Positions 23,479 through 37,001 are shown, counted from the first letter of the stretch. The stretch: 60,000 nt of DNA from Bolinopsis microptera (GCF_026151205.1 NC_087077.1:250001-310000), one strand, 5' to 3'. Numbers and translations are program-made. The notes: generated by a model not told the origin, from the letters alone.

Positions 23479-24335
23479 GTAGAGGCTCTTACGGGCATTG
23501 TCTGCTCGATACGTTGGGGACCCCAGATACACCTTACTAGACGTATTTTTGACCGTAGAATCGATTGAAAGTGGTTTCAAGATGATTGGACTGATTGTTC
23601 TGGGGTAAAATCGCAAAAAACCGATTTTTGGGCCAAAAATAGGCCAAAAAACCATGTTTTTTGATATTTTGAGCAAGTTAATTTTGTTGGCATGTCGGCA
23701 AAACTTGCATAAAGATAGCTTAAAGACAGCCGCACAAGATTGTATAAAAATAAAACAAATCCCTCTATTTGTTCTGAGGTAAAAATCCAAAAAAGTGGTA
23801 AAAATTTTGACTTTTTTGCTTGAAGTTTGAATAATTTTTTGCAGTTGTATTAAATCAACCCAAAAATAGTCACATCGTGTTTGCCTAAATTTTTCCTTTC
23901 CGAGAAGTACCCACTTCATATACTTTATCGAAGTTTGAATATTTTCACTCCGCAAGCGTTTTTGCCAAATTTTCGACGCGCACTACGCGCAAAAGCATTT
24001 AGTTGTTATCAATTGGCACCCGCGCGTTCATCATAAATTTCAAACAGCTATAACTCAGCGAGATTATGTCCGTTCTAGCTCATATTTTCACACTAAATAG
24101 AAAATAATGTGATCTTATTGCTGACAAAATATGAATATAATTACTCTATTTGCCTTAGAGTAATAGACTGTCAAAGTTTAAAACGCGCATTGGTATAGCA
24201 CGTGACTAATAAGGCCAAATTTATACTTCTTAACATATTATCGATCCTTAGACATCATACTATTGTGTCCAATTAGCGGTTAGGTCTCTAAACTCTTAGC
24301 AGAAAACACGTCTTTTTGCCCGTAAGAGCCTCTAC
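23479..24335. mobile_element. 857-bp element with 19-bp perfect terminal inverted repeats and TA duplication
   Basis: Ends GTAGAGGCTCTTACGGGCA (23479-23497) and its exact complement (24317-24335) are flanked by TA at 23477-23478 and 24336-24337. This fits a Tc1/mariner-like non-autonomous element. The internal 160-codon minus-strand frame is T-rich and resembles no transposase. Confidence 0.85.
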
Positions 24336-24574
24336 TATAACAAAGAAAACAAAATATTGAAACAACGGATTATAATATAATGTTTATTTTTCTAAATCCC
24401 GTGCACAGTGTAACATTATGAACTGGAATTGTCATTTTAAATTCTTTGATCGGAGCAACATCTTGAAGATTAACTCAATCTTCAAGTTCAAGCGTTCGGC
24501 ATAGAGTTTGTTATACGTTGTATGATCCGCCGCGCACGAGTGAAGCGACAGTGGGAGTTACCACGTGATACAAT

Positions 24575-24770
24575 GTAGAGTATGGTGGCCGAGGAGGCTC
24601 ATTTAAAAAATAAAATGAAAAACCATACTCACGTGGCCGAGGAGGCTCATTCGGCCGAGGAGGATTACCTTTTTTAATGACCCTGCTCGGCCATGGCCGA
24701 GCAGTATCAAACAATATGACGGAAAAATGAGTCTCCTGGCCTCGGCCATGGCCGAGCAGTATATACACTA
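24575..24770. repeat. GGCCGAGGAGG repeats and CTCGGCCATGGCCGAG palindromes
   Basis: Three copies of ggccgaggagg (two as ggccgaggaggctcatt) and two copies of a palindrome centred on CCATGG; the first is 22 bp long at 24683-24704. No coding function is seen. Confidence 0.75.
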
Positions 24771-25374
24771 TACAGTATCAAAACATCTCGCGCGCAATGC
24801 GCGTCTTTTACTTCTTAACAATGTCACGCACAGCGGCTTACGTAAACAACAAGACAGCGTGGACTAAGTTTGCATAATCAAACTAAAGGGTTATTTCGAC
24901 TCGAATTATAGAACGGACATGTCATTGTCATCATCTTTATACTTGAAATCTCTTTTACAAAATGAAACACAGATGTAAAATAATGAATTTATAAGAGCAT
25001 TATCCGAGAACCCTTAAACACTGCAATGAAACTCCGCTGAAAAATCCGTTAAGTAGGTGAGAATTTACCTACCATCGGAAAGTTCCAAAATCTGTAGCTT
25101 AATCCAAAACGTTTACAATCATACACTCCTTGCACCTTGAGATGGCGTCGAAACTAATGTCTTCTGCCCTGGTTATTATACCATCGAGTAATTGTTCACA
25201 TGATAACATATTTAACTCTTAAGGAATTGTCTCAAACTTATACTCTACCAAATATATAGATGTAAAAAAAGGCACAAGGGAAAAAATTGATAATCAATGT
25301 GATAAACAATTCAATAGCCAATCAATCTTAGGTTAGGCCAGATCAAGCAGAGGGTAGTAAATACAGGGACGGAT
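24771..25374. other. No gene seen
   Basis: AT-rich sequence without recognisable features. Confidence 0.4.
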
Positions 25375-25665
25375 ACCTAACAATGAGACAGAGATTGAAC
25401 AGTGAGACAGAGATTTAACACCGATACGGAGATTGAACAGCGAGACGGAAAATAAACGATGAGACAGATATTGAACACTAGGAGTTGGACGGACATTAAA
25501 TACAGAGAGAACTATTTAACACGAGATAGAGATTGAAAATTGAAAGACAGATATTAAACACTGCATGCACAGTGAGACGGACAGTCAATACGCAGGGATA
25601 CGGAGGGAAACACTGGGACGGTCATCAAACATTGAGGGAGACGGAGAATCGAGAGAGTTAACACT
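25375..25665. repeat. Degenerate GAGACGGAGATTGAACA tandem repeat
   Basis: About a dozen diverged copies of a unit of roughly 20-25 bp (agtgagacagagattgaaca and variants). Confidence 0.7.
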
Positions 25666-26612
25666 GAGTGACATAAACACTAATGTGCATGATTGTTGAA
25701 CTACTCAAACTCTATCCCCATTCAAAACATCAAATAACAAATGCTGTCAGTAGCAGATTGAAAAATAACATTGCATTACTTTAAGATTAAAATTATAACC
25801 ATTCTGAGCTGCGAAAGTAGCATTTGGAATTGAATTTCAATCCTCCAACAAACTTCAGTAAAATACACGATGTCATATGTTTCAAAAGATTGTTATATTT
25901 TAATCTACCCTTGCTTATTTAATTAACCTCGTGCTATTTGCTAAAGAGAGAATAGCATTAGCAGATCTAGTTCACGTCTTCAGATTTTCATTCAAGTCTG
26001 CGTGATGTAATTCGATGAAGCCACAAATCTCACAGAGCTACAGAATTCAGTGATCGTCTACAACACCAATAAAACCTGAAAAAATGGAAGTTATGATATA
26101 CATTTTAGAAACTCCATTGCAACATATTGCAATAGATCATCTAATCCGGGGTATAGTATGATGTGAAATTTGAAAAGTATTTAATATAAAAGCAAATTGT
26201 TTTTCTCGTTAGGAAAATTTATCAAATAATCATGCGAATTGTGATAGCGTGCTACGACACCGTGATTAATGAATATAGTGTTCTTCGTTTACTCTCAAAT
26301 CTGGATCCTAATTCTACCAGCTTCACGGAACTCAGAAAAGAACTTTCCTGAGTTCTTTCCACTACACGAAGGCCAACGCAGTAAATTTTAATGCTAAAGA
26401 TATCTTTCTTCAAGAAGCACTCTAAAATTTGGATCAGAATAATAAACAATGAACCTTATGCCAAATTATTAGACGGAGATCGTCTACTGATATTTCTCCG
26501 GAGTTTGCAGTTCCACGACCGGAGACCATCTACGGTAATTTTGTTGATTCTGTATGAATTAATCTCCGAGAAATTCCCGGAGAGCTTCATCTCCGTCTAA
26601 TACAGTAGACGG
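25666..26612. other. No gene seen; left border of the satellite
   Basis: Mostly AT-rich. Short repeated and inverted blocks around ctccg/cggag and agacggag appear between 26470 and 26615. Confidence 0.4.
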
Positions 26613-29600
26613 AGCCGAAATGGCGGACTGGGGGTCAAGCATACAAAGTGTCATCATAAATTTCAGCTATTGAGTTATTCAAAATTTAAGGATTTAACTG
26701 GATCTGGACGAGTCATTTTAAGGTCTATCAAAAAATCGTTACCACCATGTTGACCGCCATTTAATTCTACACCTTTTGAACATAATCGATTTTTATGAAT
26801 CTCAAAAATGGTGGACTGGGGGTCAAGCATACAAAGTGTCATCATACATTTCAGCTATTGAGTTATTTCAAATTTAAGGATTTAACTGGATCTGGACGAG
26901 TCATTTTAAGGTCTATCAAAAAATCGTTACCACCATGTTGACCGCCATTTAATTCTACACCTTTTGGAAACAATTGATTTTTATGAATCTCAAAAATGGC
27001 GGTCTGGGGGTCAAGCATACAAAGTGTCATCATAAATTTCAGCTATTGAGTTATTTCAAATTTAAGGATTTAACTGGATCTGGACGAGTCATTTTAAGGT
27101 CTATCAAAAAATCGTTACCACCATGTTGACCGCCATTTAATTCTACACCTTTTGGAAACAATTGATTTTTATGAATCTCAAAAATGGCGGTCTGGGGGTC
27201 AAGCATACAAAGTGTCATCATAAATTTCAGCTATTGAGTTATTTCAAATTTAAGGATTTAACTGGATCTGGACGAGTCATTTTAAGGTCTATCAAAAAAT
27301 CGTTACCACCATGTTGACCGCCATTTAATTCTACACCTTTTGGAAACAATTGATTTTTATGAATCTCAAAAATGGCGGTCTGGGGGTCAAGCATACAAAG
27401 TGTCATCATAAATTTCAGCTATTGAGTTATTTCAAATTTAAGGATTTAACTGGATCTGGACGAGTCATTTTAAGGTCTATCAAAAAATCGTTACCACCAT
27501 GTTGACCGCCATTTAATTCTACACCTTTTGGAAACAATCGATTTTTATGAATCTCAAAAATGGCGGTCTGGGGGTCAAGCATACAAAGTGTCATCATAAA
27601 TTTCAGCTATTGAGTTATTTCAAATTTAAGGATTTAACTGGATCTGGACGAGTCATTTTAAGGTCTATCAAAAAATCGTTACCACCATGTTGACCGCCAT
27701 TTAATTCTACACCTTTTGGAAACAATTGATTTTTATGAATCTCAAAAATGGCGGTCTGAGGGTCAAGCATACAAAGTGTCATCATAAATTTCAGCTATTG
27801 AGTTATTTCAAATTTAAGGATTTAACTGGATCTGGACGAGTCATTTTAAGGTCTATCAAAAAATCGTTACCACCATGTTGACCGCCATTTAATTCTACAC
27901 CTTTTGGAAACAATTGATTTTTATGAATCTCAAAAATGGCGGTCTGGGGGTCAAGCATACAAAGTGTCATCATAAATTTCAGCTATTGAGTTATTTCAAA
28001 TTTAAGGATTTAACTGGATCTGGACGAGTCATTTTAAGGTCTATCAAAAAATCGTTACCACCATGTTGACCGCCATTTAATTCTACACCTTTTGGAAACA
28101 ATCGATTTTTATGAATCTCAAAAATGGCGGTCTGGGGGTCAAGCATACAAAGTGTCATCATAAATTTCAGCTATTGAGTTATTTCAAATTTAAGGATTTA
28201 ACTGGATCTGGACGAGTCATTTTAAGGTCTATCAAAAAATCGTTACCACCATGTTGACCGCCATTTAATTCTACACCTTTTGGAAACAATTGATTTTTAT
28301 GAATCTCAAAAATGGCGGTCTGGGGGTCAAGCATACAAAGTGTCATCATAAATTTCAGCTATTGAGTTATTTCAAATTTAAGGATTTAACTGGATCTGGA
28401 CGAGTCATTTTAAGGTCTATCAAAAAATCGTTACCACCATGTTGACCGCCATTTAATTCTACACCTTTTGGAAACAATTGATTTTTATGAATCTCAAAAA
28501 TGGCGGTCTGGGGTCAAGCATACAAAGTGTCATCATAAATTTCAGCTATTGAGTTATTTCAAATTTAAGGATTTAACTGGATCTGGACGAGTCATTTTAA
28601 GGTCTATCAAAAAATCGTTACCACCATGTTGACCGCCATTTAATTCTACACCTTTTGGAAACAATTGATTTTTATGAATCTCAAAAATGGCGGTCTGGGG
28701 GTCAAGCATACAAAGTGTCATCATAAATTTCAGCTATTGAGTTATTTCAAATTTAAGGATTTAACTGGATCTGGACGAGTCATTTTAAGGTCTATCAAAA
28801 AATCGTTACCACCATGTTGACCGCCATTTAATTCTACACCTTTTGGAAACAATTGATTTTTATGAATCTCAAAAATGGCGGTCTGGGGGTCAAGCATACA
28901 AAGTGTCATCATAAATTTCAGCTATTGAGTTATTTCAAATTTAAGGATTTAACTGGATCTGGACGAGTCATTTTAAGGTCTATCAAAAAATCGTTACCAC
29001 CATGTTGACCGCCATTTAATTCTACACCTTTTGGAAACAATTGATTTTTATGAATCTCAAAAATGGCGGTCTGGGGGTCAAGCATACAAAGTGTCATCAT
29101 AAATTTCAGCTATTGAGTTATTTCAAATTTAAGGATTTAACTGGATCTGGACGAGTCATTTTAAGGTCTATCAAAAAATCGTTACCACCATGTTGACCGC
29201 CATTTAATTCTACACCTTTTGGAAACAATTGATTTTTATGAATCTCAAAAATGGCGGTCTGAGGGTCAAGCATACAAAGTGTCATCATAAATTTCAGCTA
29301 TTGAGTTATTTCAAATTTAAGGATTTAACTGGATCTGGACGAGTCATTTTAAGGTCTATCAAAAAATCGTTACCACCATGTTGACCGCCATTTAATTCTA
29401 CACCTTTTGGAAACAATTGATTTTTATGAATCTCAAAAATGGCGGTCTGGGGGTCAAGCATACAAAGTGTCATCATAAATTTCAGCTATTGAGTTATTTC
29501 AAATTTAAGGATTTAACTGGATCTGGACGAGTCATTTTAAGGTCTATCAAAAAATCGTTACCACCATGTTGACCGCCATTTAATTCTACACCTTTTGGAA

Positions 29601-32600
29601 ACAATTGATTTTTATGAATCTCAAAAATGGCGGTCTGGGGGTCAAGCATACAAAGTGTCATCATAAATTTCAGCTATTGAGTTATTTCAAATTTAAGGAT
29701 TTAACTGGATCTGGACGAGTCATTTTAAGGTCTATCAAAAAATCGTTACCACCATGTTGACCGCCATTTAATTCTACACCTTTTGGAAACAATTGATTTT
29801 TATGAATCTCAAAAATGGCGGTCTGGGGGTCAAGCATACAAAGTGTCATCATAAATTTCAGCTATTGAGTTATTTCAAATTTAAGGATTTAACTGGATCT
29901 GGACGAGTCATTTTAAGGTCTATCAAAAAATCGTTACCACCATGTTGACCGCCATTTAATTCTACACCTTTTGGAAACAATTGATTTTTATGAATCTCAA
30001 AAATGGCGGTCTGGGGGTCAAGCATACAAAGTGTCATCATAAATTTCAGCTATTGAGTTATTTCAAATTTAAGGATTTAACTGGATCTGGACGAGTCATT
30101 TTAAGGTCTATCAAAAAATCGTTACCACCATGTTGACCGCCATTTAATTCTACACCTTTTGGAAACAATTGATTTTTATGAATCTCAAAAATGGCGGTCT
30201 GGGGGTCAAGCATACAAAGTGTCATCATAAATTTCAGCTATTGAGTTATTTCAAATTTAAGGATTTAACTGGATCTGGACGAGTCATTTTAAGGTCTATC
30301 AAAAAATCGTTACCACCATGTTGACCGCCATTTAATTCTACACCTTTTGGAAACAATTGATTTTTATGAATCTCAAAAATGGCGGTCTGGGGGTCAAGCA
30401 TACAAAGTGTCATCATAAATTTCAGCTATTGAGTTATTTCAAATTTAAGGATTTAACTGGATCTGGACGAGTCATTTTAAGGTCTATCAAAAAATCGTTA
30501 CCACCATGTTGACCGCCATTTAATTCTACACCTTTTGGAAACAATTGATTTTTATGAATCTCAAAAATGGCGGTCTGGGGGTCAAGCATACAAAGTGTCA
30601 TCATAAATTTCAGCTATTGAGTTATTTCAAATTTAAGGATTTAACTGGATCTGGACGAGTCATTTTAAGGTCTATCAAAAAATCGTTACCACCATGTTGA
30701 CCGCCATTTAATTCTACACCTTTTGGAAACAATTGATTTTTATGAATCTCAAAAATGGCGGTCTGGGGGTCAAGCATACAAAGTGTCATCATAAATTTCA
30801 GCTATTGAGTTATTTCAAATTTAAGGATTTAACTGGATCTGGACGAGTCATTTTAAGGTCTATCAAAAAATCGTTACCACCATGTTGACCGCCATTTAAT
30901 TCTACACCTTTTGGAAACAATTGATTTTTATGAATCTCAAAAATGGCGGTCTGGGGGTCAAGCATACAAAGTGTCATCATAAATTTCAGCTATTGAGTTA
31001 TTTCAAATTTAAGGATTTAACTGGATCTGGACGAGTCATTTTAAGGTCTATCAAAAAATCGTTACCACCATGTTGACCGCCATTTAATTCTACACCTTTT
31101 GGAAACAATTGATTTTTATGAATCTCAAAAATGGCGGTCTGGGGGTCAAGCATACAAAGTGTCATCATAAATTTCAGCTATTGAGTTATTTCAAATTTAA
31201 GGATTTAACTGGATCTGGACGAGTCATTTTAAGGTCTATCAAAAAATCGTTACCACCATGTTGACCGCCATTTAATTCTACACCTTTTGGAAACAATTGA
31301 TTTTTATGAATCTCAAAAATGGCGGTCTGGAGGGTCAAGCATACAAAGTGTCATCATAAATTTCAGCTATTGAGTTATTTCAAATTTAAGGATTTAACTG
31401 GATCTGGACGAGTCATTTTAAGGTCTATCAAAAAATCGTTACCACCATGTTGACCGCCATTTAATTCTACACCTTTTGGAAACAATTGATTTTTATGAAT
31501 CTCAAAAATGGCGGTCTGGGGGTCAAGCATACAAAGTGTCATCATAAATTTCAGCTATTGAGTTATTTCAAATTTAAGGATTTAACTGGATCTGGACGAG
31601 TCATTTTAAGGTCTATCAAAAAATCGTTACCACCATGTTGACCGCCATTTAATTCTACACCTTTTGGAAACAATCGATTTTTATGAATCTCAAAAATGGC
31701 GGTCTGGGGGTCAAGCATACAAAGTGTCATCATAAATTTCAGCTATTGAGTTATTTCAAATTTAAGGATTTAACTGGATCTGGACGAGTCATTTTAAGGT
31801 CTATCAAAAAATCGTTACCACCATGTTGACCGCCATTTAATTCTACACCTTTTGGAAACAATTGATTTTTATGAATCTCAAAAATGGCGGTCTGGGGGTC
31901 AAGCATACAAAGTGTCATCATAAATTTCAGCTATTGAGTTATTTCAAATTTAAGGATTTAACTGGATCTGGACGAGTCATTTTAAGGTCTATCAAAAAAT
32001 CGTTACCACCATGTTGACCGCCATTTAATTCTACACCTTTTGGAAACAATTGATTTTTATGAATCTCAAAAATGGCGGTCTGGGGGTCAAGCATACAAAG
32101 TGTCATCATAAATTTCAGCTATTGAGTTATTTCAAATTTAAGGATTTAACTGGATCTGGACGAGTCATTTTAAGGTCTATCAAAAAATCGTTACCACCAT
32201 GTTGACCGCCATTTAATTCTACACCTTTTGGAAACAATTGATTTTTATGAATCTCAAAAATGGCGGTCTGAGGGTCAAGCATACAAAGTGTCATCATAAA
32301 TTTCAGCTATTGAGTTATTTCAAATTTAAGGATTTAACTGGATCTGGACGAGTCATTTTAAGGTCTATCAAAAAATCGTTACCACCATGTTGACCGCCAT
32401 TTAATTCTACACCTTTTGGAAACAATTGATTTTTATGAATCTCAAAAATGGCGGTCTGGGGGTCAAGCATACAAAGTGTCATCATAAATTTCAGCTATTG
32501 AGTTATTTCAAATTTAAGGATTTAACTGGATCTGGACGAGTCATTTTAAGGTCTATCAAAAAATCGTTACCACCATGTTGACCGCCATTTAATTCTACAC

Positions 32601-33960
32601 CTTTTGGAAACAATCGATTTTTATGAATCTCAAAAATGGCGGTCTGGGGGTCAAGCATACAAAGTGTCATCATAAATTTCAGCTATTGAGTTATTTCAAA
32701 TTTAAGGATTTAACTGGATCTGGACGAGTCATTTTAAGGTCTATCAAAAAATCGTTACCACCATGTTGACCGCCATTTAATTCTACACCTTTTGGAAACA
32801 ATTGATTTTTATGAATCTCAAAAATGGCGGTCTGGGGGTCAAGCATACAAAGTGTCATCATAAATTTCAGCTATTGAGTTATTTCAAATTTAAGGATTTA
32901 ACTGGATCTGGACGAGTCATTTTAAGGTCTATCAAAAAATCGTTACCACCATGTTGACCGCCATTTAATTCTACACCTTTTGGAAACAATCGATTTTTAT
33001 GAATCTCAAAAATGGCGGTCTGGGGGTCAAGCATACAAAGTGTCATCATAAATTTCAGCTATTGAGTTATTTCAAATTTAAGGATTTAACTGGATCTGGA
33101 CGAGTCATTTTAAGGTCTATCAAAAAATCGTTACCACCATGTTGACCGCCATTTAATTCTACACCTTTTGGAAACAATCGATTTTTATGAATCTCAAAAA
33201 TGGCGGTCTGGGGGTCAAGCATACAAAGTGTCATCATAAATTTCAGCTATTGAGTTATTTCAAATTTAAGGATTTAACTGGATCTGGACGAGTCATTTTA
33301 AGGTCTATCAAAAAATCGTTACCACCATGTTGACCGCCATTTAATTCTACACCTTTTGGAAACAATTGATTTTTATGAATCTCAAAAATGGCGGTCTGGG
33401 GGTCAAGCATACAAAGTGTCATCATAAATTTCAGCTATTGAGTTATTTCAAATTTAAGGATTTAACTGGATCTGGACGAGTCATTTTAAGGTCTATCAAA
33501 AAATCGTTACCACCATGTTGACCGCCATTTAATTCTACACCTTTTGGAAACAATCGATTTTTATGAATCTCAAAAATGGCGGTCTGGGGGTCAAGCATAC
33601 AAAGTGTCATCATAAATTTCAGCTATTGAGTTATTTCAAATTTAAGGATTTAACTGGATCTGGACGAGTCATTTTAAGGTCTATCAAAAAATCGTTACCA
33701 CCATGTTGACCGCCATTTAATTCTACACCTTTTGGAAACAATCGATTTTTATGAATCTCAAAAATGGCGGTCTGGGGGTCAAGCATACAAAGTGTCATCA
33801 TAAATTTCAGCTATTGAGTTATTTCAAATTTAAGGATTTAACTGGATCTGGACGAGTCATTTTAAGGTCTATCAAAAAATCGTTACCACCATGTTGACCG
33901 CCATTTAATTCTACACCTTTTGAACACAATTGATTTTTATGAATCTCAAAAATGGCGGTC
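26613..33960. repeat. 188-bp satellite, 39 tandem monomers
   Basis: The word GG(A/T)CTGGGGG recurs every 188 bp from 26625; the next expected position after 39 units (33957) holds the start of a truncated copy. One unit is 1 bp short (near 28510) and one 1 bp long (near 31330), so the total is exact. Monomers are almost identical; recurrent variants are caatcg/caattg and ctggggg/ctgaggg. The two end units are more diverged (ttttgaaca instead of ttttggaaaca). Each monomer contains an 11-bp inverted pair, GACCGCCATTT and AAATGGCGGTC, about 47 bp apart. No open frame is maintained. Confidence 0.97.
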
Positions 33961-34625
33961 GTCATAAAGATATTCGTCATTGAAGTTAGTAGTAGTACTT
34001 TTTTGAAGAATTATTTTATAAAAACGTCAATTTTGCGATTTAGTATTCTCTAGTGTTGGGCCATGTCTTGGGTTGTGGAGCTCAGTTCTGCTTCTTATAG
34101 GTCTATATTGTGCATTAGGCTAGTTTTAAAGTTGAAAATCGAAAAGTTGCACACGTGGGGAGTGGGGACACGCCCAAATTGATAGAAAATTGCTAAAATC
34201 ACTGAAAATTACTGTTTTCACCATTTTCTGTCAACTTTGGAGAGCCGTTGTGATATCAGTTCTTCTTGAAATACTTTGAAACTTTGCATGCTTTTAAAAC
34301 TATACATAAATTATGAATATGCAAAAATTTAGGGTGATTCAATATCGGATGCGCACGCAACGTCCGCTCAAAGTTTGCACGTGCGAAAGGTGATAATTTT
34401 GCTCATTCGTGATTTCGATTAGATTCTGCTTTTCCATGACAGTTAAATGGCATTATATATGAATTTAATGCCAACTTGAATGAGTATAATGTGGCATATT
34501 CAGTCAGTGATCGACAGATATGCTTACCTAAACACAAGGAAATGTTTTCAAAGGTAAAATTTAAAAATCGCGTTGAAATTACAACTTTGAAAAGTACCCT
34601 GACATTATAATCAAAAAGAGATGAT
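33961..34625. other. Sequence between satellite and foldback element
   Basis: No gene seen. It is not satellite-like. Confidence 0.4.
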
Positions 34626-35124
34626 ATTTGACCAAAACCCATAATCATGGGTAGAGTGGACCGCTGCCAGTGTCTCTCTTTCCCAAACAAAAGGATATGA
34701 TATTAATTTGATTGACCGTTCTCAAATGCAAAATGATACCGAGAATGAAATCGGTCGCTCGCTTTTCCCATTCATTTACAATTGTAATAGATTAAGGAGA
34801 ACTACCCGAAGGCAGCTGTACTCGGCAATAAAGATTCAATAAACTTCAGCTAATTCACTAACTACCACCATTATCCCGAAACACTAGGTATTGACCCGAA
34901 CACAACCCAAAGAGATTTTTACAGCATGTGATTGATGTAATTAATCGAAATTTATTACAATTCGTAAGCCGTGAATGAATGGGAAAAGCGAGCGACCGAT
35001 TTCATTCTCGGTATCATTTTGCATTTGATAACGGTCAATCAAATTAATATCATATCCTTTTGTTTAGGAAAGAGAGACACTGGCAGCGGTCCACTCTACC
35101 CATGATTATGGGTTTTGGTCAAAT
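34626..35124. mobile_element. About 500-bp foldback/MITE with 150-bp inverted arms
   Basis: 34626-34779 and 34971-35124 are near-perfect inverted copies, with outer ends atttgaccaaaaccc and gggttttggtcaaat. The loop is about 190 bp, with weaker pairing possible for a few more bases. The right end is followed immediately by satellite-related sequence. No target duplication is evident. Confidence 0.85.
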
Positions 35125-35516
35125 TGAGTTATTTAAAATTTAAGGATATGACTGGATCTGGACGAGTCATTTTAGGGTCTATCAAAAAAATCGTTACCAC
35201 CATGTTGACCGCCATTTAATTCTACACCTTTTGAACAGGCTCGATTTGTTTGAGTCTCAAAAATGGCGGACTGGGGGTCAAGCATACAAAGTGTCATCAG
35301 TAAATTTCAGCTATTGAGTTATTTCAAATTCAAGGATATGACTGGATCTGGACGAGTCATTTTAGGGTCTATCAAAAAATCGTTATCACCATATTGACCG
35401 CCATTCAATTCTACACCTTTTGAACAGGCTCGATTTGTTTGAGTCTCAAAAATGGCGGACTGGGGGTCAAGCATACAAAGTGTTATCAGTAAATTTCAGC
35501 TATTGAGTTATTGAGT
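35125..35516. repeat. Two diverged satellite monomers
   Basis: A partial and a fuller copy of the 188-bp monomer with many differences from the main array (aaggatatg for aaggattta, agggtcta for aaggtcta, gaacaggctcgatttgtttgag). Confidence 0.9.
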
Positions 35517-36356
35517 TGAAGGGATAAAAACCGACGAAATAAATCACAACACAAATTCGGGCTAACAGCAGTTTTGGAACATACCACATTTAAAGGACCA
35601 CCGCAACTGTTCCCCATCAGGATCGCAGGTCAAGTCTACTTTACTTAATGGATAAATATAACAATTAAAACTAAAAGAATGTTTAAAAGTTGTCTCAAGG
35701 TTTTCTAAAACGTGGATTCTATTGACATATATTCTTAGAGTTGATGAATCCGGAATTTTGGAACATTTTTGGAACACAAAATGGGGACAAAAGTTTTCGA
35801 GAATTTGATAAAATTTTAAACAAACCAAAGGCAGGATACAGATTTGGCGCAAGCTTTGATAATATTTGCGCGCACAAAGCCGCGCGTTATTTGCACGTGC
35901 ATCATTCATAACTGACCACAAACATAAACTAGAAGTAGGAGGGCCCTTCCATTACTAATTTGATATGTAGCTATATTGCAAATTTGCCCGAAACTGGAAA
36001 CCACAATTTTACTAGTAAAAGAATTACTTGCCAGTTGACGTTAAAATAAATGAATTTGATATTTCAGAACCCTACCGCTGATCTCAAATTTGAAGATTAA
36101 CAATTCATTGGAAAATACGTCAGATCAAGCTGAGAATGAATACATGTTTTGTGGGGAGAAAATCGGTAACTGGAAGTGGACCCTCTCAAACAGTGATGAC
36201 TTTCACAAAATACCACGACTGGCATCGAACCATGAACGTCCCTCATTATCTGCCTGATCCTACAGATTCAAGATTACTCGTCTGCGCTACTCAAACGTTG
36301 TCAGATACGTTATTATTATTATTCAATATGAAGCCCGCGGCGTTCGCCGGGGTGTT
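35517..36356. other. No gene seen
   Basis: Short open frames on both strands show no family resemblance. Confidence 0.4.
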
Positions 36357-36500
36357 TGGGGTTATGGTAAGGGTTAGGGTTGGGATTAGGGATACCGCGA
36401 CAATTGACCCCCGACAATTGACCCCCCGACAATTGACCCCCCGACAATTGACCCCCCGACAATTGACCCCCTATGTAATTGTAATTACACTGGGGTCAAT
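36357..36500. repeat. Telomere-like G tracts and 16-bp CGACAATTGACCCC repeat with inverted end
   Basis: 36366-36391 contains aagggttagggttgggattaggg (four G3 tracts). It is followed by five copies of a 15-16 bp unit CCGACAATTGACCCC and, about 30 bp later, a single inverted copy GGGGTCAATTGTCGCG. The inverted ends suggest a small terminal-repeat element whose left end was amplified. Confidence 0.75.
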
Positions 36501-36764
36501 TGTCGCGAAATCTAGGGCTTATATTAGTACAAATAGTACAAATAGGTAGTGTGCCATCGACAGTGAGCCGCGCGTGCCGACTGTAGGATGGTTTTTTAGC
36601 GCTAATTTCGGCCAGCACAATTATCTTGACACAAATAGATATTGAGTATCCTTCCCGACCTACGATTGCTACAAAAATTGGTAAGCTTACTTATAGACTT
36701 ACAAGGAAAATGTCCGAAAAATTTAAAGCATATCCAACCATCAGACATTATATTATATTATACT

Positions 36765-36960
36765 AACTGCTGCTCACTGCTGCTCACTGCTGCTCACTGC
36801 TGCTCACTGTTGCTCACTGCTGCTCACTGTTGCTCACTGCTGCTCACTGCTACTCACTGCTACTAACTGCTACTCACTGCTGCTCACTGCTGCTCACTGC
36901 TGCTCAGTGAGCAGCAGTGAGCAGCAGTTAGCAGCAGTTAGCAGCAGTTTCTTTGCACTT
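36765..36960. repeat. 10-bp CACTGCTGCT minisatellite with inverted end
   Basis: About 13 CACTGCTGCT units run into AGCAGCAGTG/AGCAGCAGTT units in the opposite orientation at 36905, followed by agtttctttgcacttagccc as at 22981. Confidence 0.85.
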
Positions 36961-37001
36961 AGCCCATCCTGTGAGAGCAACGATCGAAGATCGTTGAAGC
37001 A

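Larger units (their letters stand above)
22433..24574. mobile_element. 2.1-kb structure bounded by inverted repeats
   Basis: The left arm 22433-22537 and right arm 24508-24574 are inverted copies: ttgtatcacgtggt, cccac-gtcgcttcact, cgtgcgcggcgg and tcatacaacgtat occur in both in the proper order. The left arm has about 36 bp extra that forms two hairpins. No transposase is seen inside. The interior is GC- and CpG-richer than the surroundings and contains a hairpin minisatellite and a nested 857-bp element. Confidence 0.65.

Noticed and set aside
23473-23955. 160-codon minus frame as a transposase of the 857-bp element
   Set aside because: No DDE/D motif or helix-turn-helix pattern; composition is that of T-rich non-coding DNA.
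26613-33960. Regular direct repeats considered as a CRISPR array
   Set aside because: The whole 188-bp unit is conserved, with no unique spacers, in a eukaryotic genome; it is a satellite.
34403-34690. 95-codon minus frame
   Set aside because: Lies partly in the arm of the foldback element and resembles no protein.
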